Both the position numbers and the translations under genes were made by a program. Below the pieces are notes generated by a model. It searched no databases. It saw only the letters and a list, made by a program, of their open reading frames with translations, and was not told the origin of the DNA. From Aquimarina amphilecti (GTDB taxonomy: Bacteria > Bacteroidota > Bacteroidia > Flavobacteriales > Flavobacteriaceae), in contig NZ_FOAB01000001.1 in assembly GCF_900109375.1 (NCBI RefSeq), positions 868,001 through 932,000 on the forward strand: DNA of 64,000 bases, written 5' to 3'. Of this stretch, positions 58,300-64,000 are shown piece after piece (position 1 is the stretch's first letter; every line of letters begins with the position of its first letter).

Positions 58300-59667
58300 T
58301 TATTTTACCTGTTCCTTTATCCATTTCGAAATTATATCTAATGCCACAGGAGAAAACGTTTGTTCAATATCCGAATATTCATTTAACGAACCTGTTTCAG
58401 ATTCTTGAAAAAGATGATTAAGATTTTCTAATGCTACAACCTTGGCATCTTTATTACCTCCTTTTTCAAGTGCACTTTTAATTCCTTCTAAATTTTCTTT
58501 TGCCAAAACTTGTAAATCTTTATCTCCATTTAGCGCCAATACTGGAACATCAATTGTTTCTAAATATTTCGCAGGTTTGGATCTTACAAAACTAGCCACC
58601 TCTGAACTGGTAATTTGTTTCACCAACATTTTTCTTTGATTCTCAGGAAACATATCACCGTATTTATTAGAATAGTATGAATTAATACTATCTTTCAAAG
58701 ACACATTATCCAAATCCGAATTCACAATTATATCATAAGCTTCTTTTACCACATGCTGACCTTGTTGAATTTGTATTTCGTTCAAACCAAGATCTCTTTC
58801 GAAGGCTGCTTTTTGCAACAGCATTAATTCATCTCCGTTTATTCCAGGAGCAGCTAATAGCACTAAAAAATCTAACCCTCCCTTCTCCGCAGCAACTTTA
58901 GGAGCCACGAGACCACCAATACTATGCCCAATTAATCCAACTTTAGAATCATTAAATTCTTTTCTTTCTTTTAAAAAGTCTATTGCATACTTAACATCAG
59001 AAGCCGAAACATCGATTGTAACAGTATTAAAGTTTCCTTCAGATTCACCCATACCTCTTTCATCAAAACGAAATATAGCTATTCCATTTTTTGTTAAATC
59101 ATCCGCCAATACAAAATACGGTTTATGACCAAACATGTCTCCATCTCTATTTTGTGGACCACTACCACTAATTATAATAGCTAAAGGATATTTACCCTTC
59201 TTTTTAGGCATTGATAAGGTTCCACTTAACTTAATGTTGTCGTCTTTATTGATAAATGTTATACTTTCAGAACGATAATTAAAAGGTGGTTTAGGTTCTT
59301 GTGGTCTATTTAAAGTAATAGTTCCTTTTTTCAGATTTAAAGGAATAGGACGACCGTTTTGCGAAAAATCACCAATAATCTCGGCATTTTTATTAAATCT
59401 TCCTTTATACACAAGTTTAAGATCAGGAAATAACATTGTTACTACAGAATCTATAATCGTTGTTTCAGTAGCTTTAGCACCACTTAGTCCTTGTTTTAAT
59501 ATACTTAGTGCTGATACATAATCATTAGACACTTTTTTTATATTAAATACTATCTCTAACTTATTTCCATTAATGTTTACTTCTCCAATCCAATCACCAG
59601 AAATATCCTGAGAAAACGAAAAAGCAGTAAAGAATAAAAAAAATAAGATGGTGAATATTCTAGTCAT
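58300..59667 (-). CDS. Secreted alpha/beta hydrolase with N-terminal extension
   Basis: A 455-residue exported protein: signal peptide (ILFFLFFTAFSFSQ), an N-terminal beta domain of about 100 residues (DISGDWIGEVNINGNKLEIV), then a dipeptidyl-peptidase/serine-aminopeptidase-like hydrolase (from about 135). It has GSGPQNRDGDMFG, FRFDERGMGESEG, the elbow VGLIGHSIGG (Ser near 248), the Asp in LALNGDKDLQV and the His in LENLNHLFQ. Substrate unknown (a peptide or ester in the periplasm). Single gene. Confidence 0.87.
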   Translation of the reverse strand: MTRIFTILFFLFFTAFSFSQDISGDWIGEVNINGNKLEIVFNIKKVSNDYVSALSILKQGLSGAKATETTIIDSVVTMLFPDLKLVYKGRFNKNAEIIGDFSQNGRPIPLNLKKGTITLNRPQEPKPPFNYRSESITFINKDDNIKLSGTLSMPKKKGKYPLAIIISGSGPQNRDGDMFGHKPYFVLADDLTKNGIAIFRFDERGMGESEGNFNTVTIDVSASDVKYAIDFLKERKEFNDSKVGLIGHSIGGLVAPKVAAEKGGLDFLVLLAAPGINGDELMLLQKAAFERDLGLNEIQIQQGQHVVKEAYDIIVNSDLDNVSLKDSINSYYSNKYGDMFPENQRKMLVKQITSSEVASFVRSKPAKYLETIDVPVLALNGDKDLQVLAKENLEGIKSALEKGGNKDAKVVALENLNHLFQESETGSLNEYSDIEQTFSPVALDIISKWIKEQVK

Positions 59668-59754
59668 TTGTTTAAATATTTTATAAATCAGGATCGTTTA
59701 CATATTAATAGAACTAATTTATGCTATTTTAATAAGTAAATAGTACAAACAAAA

Positions 59755-59781
59755 AAAACAATGAATAAAATTCATTGTTTT
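59755..59781 (-). terminator. Terminator of the lipoprotein gene
   Basis: A perfect 12-bp stem (AAAACAATGAAT, loop AAA) is followed on the minus strand by a run of eight Ts. Confidence 0.85.
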
Positions 59782-59816
59782 CAGTAAACAGTTATGGTAC
59801 AACACTGTAGTTAATA

Positions 59817-60260
59817 TTACTCTAACAAAAACGTATACACACCTGTATTTTCATCAAAAACAAATTCAGAATTTCGTATTTCTAAATTGCTGAAATTAAT
59901 TACATCACAACATTCTCCGTTTGTCCTTACTGTCTTTAATTCTAACGTAAAAAATTCGGTATTAGAAACTTGTACAGAATAACTTGTTATTCCCAATGGC
60001 AGTGACATCGAATTAATTTCTAAAGTAGAATTTTCATTGATTAAAATGAGATCAATTATGCTTTGATTATCTAAATCCGTAATCATAATATCAGCAATTT
60101 GAAGCATACCATTTGATAGTAAATTTTGACCATCTGAATTTACTACTTCAAATCTAAACGAGGCATTTGGAGCACAAACAACCAATTCGCAATCATTGCT
60201 ATTACAACTACTAAATAAACATACTATAATTAATAGAAGATAAAAAAATCTAAGTTTCAT
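59817..60260 (-). CDS. Small lipoprotein of unknown function
   Basis: A 147-residue protein with a lipoprotein signal peptide (hydrophobic 4-16, lipobox FSSC, lipid Cys at 19). The mature part is rich in beta strands (ASFRFEVVNSDGQNLLSNGM, YSVQVSNTEFFTLELKTVRT) with two Cys (ECCDV), like a compact immunoglobulin-like domain. No family was recognised. Single gene with a strong terminator. Confidence 0.7.
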   Translation of the reverse strand: MKLRFFYLLLIIVCLFSSCNSNDCELVVCAPNASFRFEVVNSDGQNLLSNGMLQIADIMITDLDNQSIIDLILINENSTLEINSMSLPLGITSYSVQVSNTEFFTLELKTVRTNGECCDVINFSNLEIRNSEFVFDENTGVYTFLLE

Positions 60261-60349
60261 TATTTATTTTTTTGTTATATAAATAAGATACATAACCCAC
60301 TGAAAAGTTGCTTTGATTATTAGAAGAAAATCTGAACTTTATAAAACCC

Positions 60350-60961
60350 TTATGGGTTACTGAAATAATGGCTTATTCCACTTAAAATACTCTGTACCGC
60401 ATAGGACGCTAAAATTAACCCCATAATTTTACTAATCACAGTAATTCCATAGTTCCCTATTTTTTTTTGTAAATGATTAGCAGTAAGTAATATTAAACTA
60501 GTAATTCCTATAACTAGTAATACAATAACTGTTGTAGCTGCTTGTTGTGTAATAGAATATAAATGATTATCTGTCATTAGAACAACTGCCATGATAGCTC
60601 CTGGAGAAGCGATTGAAGGGATTGCAATAGGAAATATCGTGACGTGCTTATAATCCGTAATTCTATTTTTCTCTTGTTCTGGTTTTCCGTCACCAAATAT
60701 CATAGTCAATGCAAATAGAAAAAGTATAACACCTCCCGAAATCTGAAATGCATCTAATGAAACAGACATTCCTTCTAAAATCAATTGCCCTATAACTATA
60801 AAAAACAAAAGAATCAGAAAAGCAATTACCGAAGCTCTTACTGCAACTTTTTTCTTATGAACTATATCAAACTCCTTAGTTGCTTCTAAATAAACAGGTA
60901 TCGATCCTATCGGATCAATTACGGCAAAAACAAAGAAAATCTTAGTAAGAACTTCAACCAT
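60350..60961 (-). CDS. MarC family membrane protein
   Basis: A 203-residue protein with six TM helices. The MarC pattern is seen in FFVFAVIDPIGSIPVYLEAT, LDAFQISGGVILFLFALTMIFG and IAIPSIASPGAIMAVVLM. It is an inner-membrane protein whose biochemical activity is not established; a transporter role is suspected. It lies 204 bp from the ppc gene end. Confidence 0.9.
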   Translation of the reverse strand: MVEVLTKIFFVFAVIDPIGSIPVYLEATKEFDIVHKKKVAVRASVIAFLILLFFIVIGQLILEGMSVSLDAFQISGGVILFLFALTMIFGDGKPEQEKNRITDYKHVTIFPIAIPSIASPGAIMAVVLMTDNHLYSITQQAATTVIVLLVIGITSLILLTANHLQKKIGNYGITVISKIMGLILASYAVQSILSGISHYFSNP

Positions 60962-61110
60962 TATTATTTACTTTTTTCTTCTATATTAAAAGACAATATC
61001 TTTTTTAATTGATTATTACAATTATATCAAAAGGAAGTCACCTTAGTAACATTTATCCATTTTACTCAAAATTACTTTAGTAAATTTAATTAAAACAGAT
61101 GAATTAAAAA

Positions 61111-61146
61111 TAAAACCACAACAGATTAAATACTGTTGTGGTTTTA
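61111..61146 (-). terminator. Terminator of ppc
   Basis: The stem AAAACCACAACAG pairs with CTGTTGTGGTTTT around an 8-nt loop, with a T-rich tail on the minus strand. It is 20 bp after the ppc stop. Confidence 0.88.
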
Positions 61147-61165
61147 TTCATAATTTACAATTTAT

Positions 61166-63748
61166 TTAGGCAGAATTACGACTTGCATTAATGTTTCCAA
61201 ATAATGAACGTGTTACCATCTTTTCATAAATTTCTAAATCTTCTACACCTTCACCTGTCCTGTTTATATCCTGAATTTTCTTTAGTGCATATTGCTGGAT
61301 TGTAAGTAATGGCAATACGATATTTTCTCTAATATCAATTGAAGCCTTACCTGCCGGCTCATTTTCCATTAATTCGGAATACCCTGTTAACTTCAACAAT
61401 AGGCGTTTAGTAAGTTCATATTCCTCGTGTATAATATTCCAAAAAGCACCATATTCTTCATCATCTTTCATATATGCTGTTAACTGAAAAAATGACTTAG
61501 TCAAACTCATCATACTATTTCCGAGTAATGCTCTAAAAAATGCCGATTCCTTAAACAAACTGGTTATTTTATCAAATTCACCTCTATCTTCAAATGTTTT
61601 TAAAGCTGTTCCCACTCCATAAAACCCTGGAACATTTTGTTTCAATTGACTCCAACTACCTACAAATGGGATTGCTCTTAAGTCTCCAAAATCTAAACTA
61701 CTACTCTTACTTCGCTTAGAAGGACGACTACCAATATTAGCTTTTCCATAATACTTAAGCGTACTCATATGTTCTAAATATGGTAAAAACTTAGGATGAT
61801 TTTTAAAATCCACATAGGTTTGATAACTAACATCTGCCAATTCTTGCATAGTTTCTTTATTCTCTTTAGAAAAAAGATTAGACTCATTATCAGTCAATTG
61901 ATTCTCTACTCCAGCTCCTAATAATTGTTCTAGATTATATTGACAAGAATCAAGAGTCCCAAAATTAGAACTAATAGTTTGTCCTTGTACTGTTATCTGA
62001 ATTTGCTCATCTTCTACCGTAGGACCAAGAGATGCATAGAACTGATTTGTATTTCCTCCTCCTCTAGCTGGTGGTCCACCACGACCATCAAAGAATATTA
62101 CTTTTACATTATATTTTCTGGATATTTCAGTAAGCGCTTCTTTAGCTTTAAAAATACCCCAATTTGCCATTAGATACCCTCCATCTTTTGTGCCATCAGA
62201 GAAACCTAACATAATAGTTTGTTTCATTCCTCTGCGTTTTAGATGCTCCATATATGCAGGATTACGATATAAGGTTTCCATTACATTATGAGATACACGA
62301 AGATCAGGAACGGTTTCAAATAATGGTATTACATCAACACTAGGCTTTTTCCAATCACATAATCTGATCATAGCAAAAGCTTCCATAACATTAAGAACAC
62401 TACCGTTATTACTAATTATATAACGATTTGATCCTCGTTCTCCATTGTTTTTCTGTATCGTTTTTATCGCATAAATAGATTCTATAGTTGCTCTGGCCAT
62501 ATCATTATCCAAAACAGAAGGATCTAATTTCCCTGTTACATTGGATAACACCTGAATCTGTTCTTCGTCTGACAATGTTTCATAATTTTCTGGGAAGAAA
62601 CCTAACTCTAACTCATTAGTTTTCTTAACAATTTCAGTAAGTACTCCATGATGTACTCTAGAATCTTGTCTAATATCTAAAGTCCCAAAGTGGAACCCAA
62701 AAATCTTCACCTTATTAATTAAGTCTTGTAACTCCTCTAAAAATAATGACTGATGCTTACTAATCAGTTCTTCTCTAACTTCTAAAAGACCATTCATTAA
62801 CGTATCAATAGACAAAGGCTCAGCTGTTTTAGCATAATAAAAATTATCATATAAAGCAGATTCTAAAACACCCAACTTATCCTGAAGATTTCCAAAAGTA
62901 ATTCTACGTTTTAGCTTACGCATATCTCTATAATAATTAATTAATATAGTTTTACGTAATCTTTTAGCAACTTTAAGAGTTGTTTCTGTTGTTACAAATG
63001 GATTTCCATCTCTATCACCACCAGGCCAAAAACCTAAGTTGATCAAGTCATTTTCAAGATCTTCTCCTTGGAATATGTTTTGTTGAATATAATTATAAAT
63101 AGTTCCTACGGAATGATAAAATACATTTTCTAAATACCATATTAAACTAACTGCTTCATCATACGGTGTAGGTTTTTCTTTTTTGAAAAATGCTGTCTTA
63201 CCAAGCTGTACTAATAATCTTTTAATTAACTGTGAATCATTTTCTCTGATTGCTGTATCTAGATCATGAATAATACCTAATACAGTGCCTGGATAAAATT
63301 GTGTAGGATGTGCTGTTAACGTAGGCCTGATTTTAAATCTCTTTAAATACTCTTTTAACTCTCCTAATTGCCCTTTTGCTTGCGCTTCTTCTTTAATACT
63401 TCTTAAGGTTCCCCTACCATCCATATTATTAACAATAGGAAATGCAGCATCTTCAATAGCATCAAATAATACCACCTGACGCTCTATGTACTGAATAAAC
63501 CTAAATAATAAATCATGTTTCTCCTTATCTGAAGGATTGTCTTGATACGATGTAAAAAAATTATCTACAATTTCAGAAGGGTTCATTTTTTTATCATATC
63601 CCTTTTCACAAACTTCTTTAAAAAGAGGTAATAATACACCAGTATTAGTGATTTCATCAAAAGGTAATGTAATAAATATACTATTATATATCTGATATTT
63701 TGTAAGAACGTTGTGGTTAAAACGATCTATTTTTGGTTGTCTTGCCAT
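61166..63748 (-). CDS. ppc: Phosphoenolpyruvate carboxylase
   Basis: An 860-residue PEPC. The catalytic His is in LTAHPTQFYPGTV (about 142-154), GFWPGGDRDGNPFV is the Arg/Asp region, MLGFSDGTKDGGYLMANW holds the metal site, and FDGRGGPPARGGGNTNQF is the Bacteroidota form of the flexible loop (HGRGG elsewhere). It ends NASRNSA, a variant of the conserved NTG tail. It makes oxaloacetate from PEP and bicarbonate to refill the TCA cycle. It is shorter than the E. coli enzyme by about 20 residues. Confidence 0.96.
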   Translation of the reverse strand: MARQPKIDRFNHNVLTKYQIYNSIFITLPFDEITNTGVLLPLFKEVCEKGYDKKMNPSEIVDNFFTSYQDNPSDKEKHDLLFRFIQYIERQVVLFDAIEDAAFPIVNNMDGRGTLRSIKEEAQAKGQLGELKEYLKRFKIRPTLTAHPTQFYPGTVLGIIHDLDTAIRENDSQLIKRLLVQLGKTAFFKKEKPTPYDEAVSLIWYLENVFYHSVGTIYNYIQQNIFQGEDLENDLINLGFWPGGDRDGNPFVTTETTLKVAKRLRKTILINYYRDMRKLKRRITFGNLQDKLGVLESALYDNFYYAKTAEPLSIDTLMNGLLEVREELISKHQSLFLEELQDLINKVKIFGFHFGTLDIRQDSRVHHGVLTEIVKKTNELELGFFPENYETLSDEEQIQVLSNVTGKLDPSVLDNDMARATIESIYAIKTIQKNNGERGSNRYIISNNGSVLNVMEAFAMIRLCDWKKPSVDVIPLFETVPDLRVSHNVMETLYRNPAYMEHLKRRGMKQTIMLGFSDGTKDGGYLMANWGIFKAKEALTEISRKYNVKVIFFDGRGGPPARGGGNTNQFYASLGPTVEDEQIQITVQGQTISSNFGTLDSCQYNLEQLLGAGVENQLTDNESNLFSKENKETMQELADVSYQTYVDFKNHPKFLPYLEHMSTLKYYGKANIGSRPSKRSKSSSLDFGDLRAIPFVGSWSQLKQNVPGFYGVGTALKTFEDRGEFDKITSLFKESAFFRALLGNSMMSLTKSFFQLTAYMKDDEEYGAFWNIIHEEYELTKRLLLKLTGYSELMENEPAGKASIDIRENIVLPLLTIQQYALKKIQDINRTGEGVEDLEIYEKMVTRSLFGNINASRNSA

Positions 63749-63792
63749 AATTGTGGTTACGAATATGGTTGATTAATAAATTATTTTACATT

Positions 63793-63828
63793 AAAAAACC
63801 CTCTAAGATGATTTCCTAAAGGGTTTTT
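63793..63828 (-). terminator. Terminator of the Lrp-type gene
   Basis: AAAAAACCCT and AAGGGTTTTT form a stem with a run of Ts on the minus strand, 22 bp after the stop at 63850. Confidence 0.75.
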
Positions 63829-63849
63829 ATGTTTTAATACGAATGCCCT

Positions 63850-64000
63850 TTACAAATCTTGAAAAATAGAATGCATTAAGCGTTTTTTATCGTTAATACT
63901 TTCCTCTAATGAAATCATGGTCTCTGTACGGTATACACCATCTATATCATCTAATTGGAAAATAATATCTTTAGCATGGTTGGTATCTTTTGCTCTTACT
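63850..64000 (-). CDS. Lrp/AsnC-family regulator, C-terminal part
   Basis: A partial frame of 49 codons from the window edge to TAA at 63850-63852. The sequence VRAKDTNHAKDIIFQLDDID and GVYRTETMISLEESINDKKR is the end of the RAM ligand-binding domain of Lrp/AsnC regulators (second strand-helix-strand unit, typically VYRTETMISL). The HTH domain lies outside. The ligand is probably an amino acid. A terminator follows. Confidence 0.78.
   Translation of the reverse strand, partial: VRAKDTNHAKDIIFQLDDIDGVYRTETMISLEESINDKKRLMHSIFQDL

Noticed and set aside
1..64000. Mobile elements, CRISPR arrays, tRNA or rRNA genes
   Set aside because: No transposase, integrase, direct-repeat array with spacers, or tRNA-like cloverleaf was recognised on reading. 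The repeated patterns seen are hexapeptide or pentapeptide coding repeats.

Overview
The window looks like chromosomal DNA of a low-GC marine-type Bacteroidota, most likely Flavobacteriaceae. The reasons are the strong A/T bias, genes without Shine-Dalgarno sequences, TAnnTTTG (-7) promoter elements upstream of several genes, a PorX-type regulator and a type IX secretion (T9SS) C-terminal sorting domain, a fused LpxC/FabZ protein, a fused 2-oxo acid dehydrogenase E1 protein, and menaquinone genes. An Aquimarina-like genus is plausible, but the sequence alone does not prove it. No tRNA, rRNA, CRISPR array, prophage, transposase or insertion sequence was recognised. The window is mainly core chromosome with some lineage-specific genes.

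Layout. 1-1000: end of mutS2, then a divergent pair (secreted small protein and tiny HTH protein) sharing an intergenic region with repeated TATACAAATA boxes. 1075-6853: two sodium:solute symporters flanking a secreted PIG-L deacetylase, with an unlisted 36-residue membrane peptide before the second symporter. 7044-11077: M16 protease lipoprotein and sucD. 11244-17747: lipid A operon on the minus strand (HD hydrolase, lpxD, lpxC/fabZ, lpxA, efp, a second lpxD-like gene, an NTF2-like protein). 17980-20934: porX, tsaE and two overlapping small membrane ORFs. 21088-28040: alanine dehydrogenase, a DUF4258 protein, a GNAT pseudogene with two in-frame stops, DUF1272, a PNPOx-like protein divergent from a MocR regulator, a pentapeptide-repeat protein, a VOC protein and proline dehydrogenase.

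28207-41000: aroB, a membrane-anchored unknown, a DASS/SLC13 transporter coupled to a small KOW-like protein, uvrA, a LOG-family protein, a T9SS-tagged endonuclease/phosphatase-fold protein coupled to an M1-like protein that lacks the usual zinc motif and ends in a probable beta-barrel, and a polytopic membrane protein. 41077-51158: fused E1 dehydrogenase, two paralogous coiled-coil/TM proteins, menB, a small secreted unknown, a CvfB-like RNA-binding protein, DUF2853, then menD, menF and a hotdog thioesterase. 51243-64000: a TetR regulator with two alpha/beta hydrolases, a secreted JAMM-like protein, an NTF2-like protein, DinB, an S41 protease, a 7TM-AraC regulator, an AlkD-like protein, a secreted hydrolase, a lipoprotein, MarC, PEP carboxylase and the end of an Lrp/AsnC regulator.

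Functionally the window covers outer-membrane lipid A assembly, menaquinone synthesis (menF-menD-thioesterase in one cluster, menB apart), central carbon metabolism (sucD, ppc, E1, proline and alanine catabolism), DNA repair (mutS2, uvrA, AlkD-like) and the envelope/secretion programme. No convincing wholly new multi-gene system was found. The best leads are the small peptide in the PIG-L/symporter locus, the paired coiled-coil membrane proteins, the degenerate M1/barrel protein coupled to a T9SS cargo, the secreted JAMM-like protein, and several sharp palindromes in promoters.
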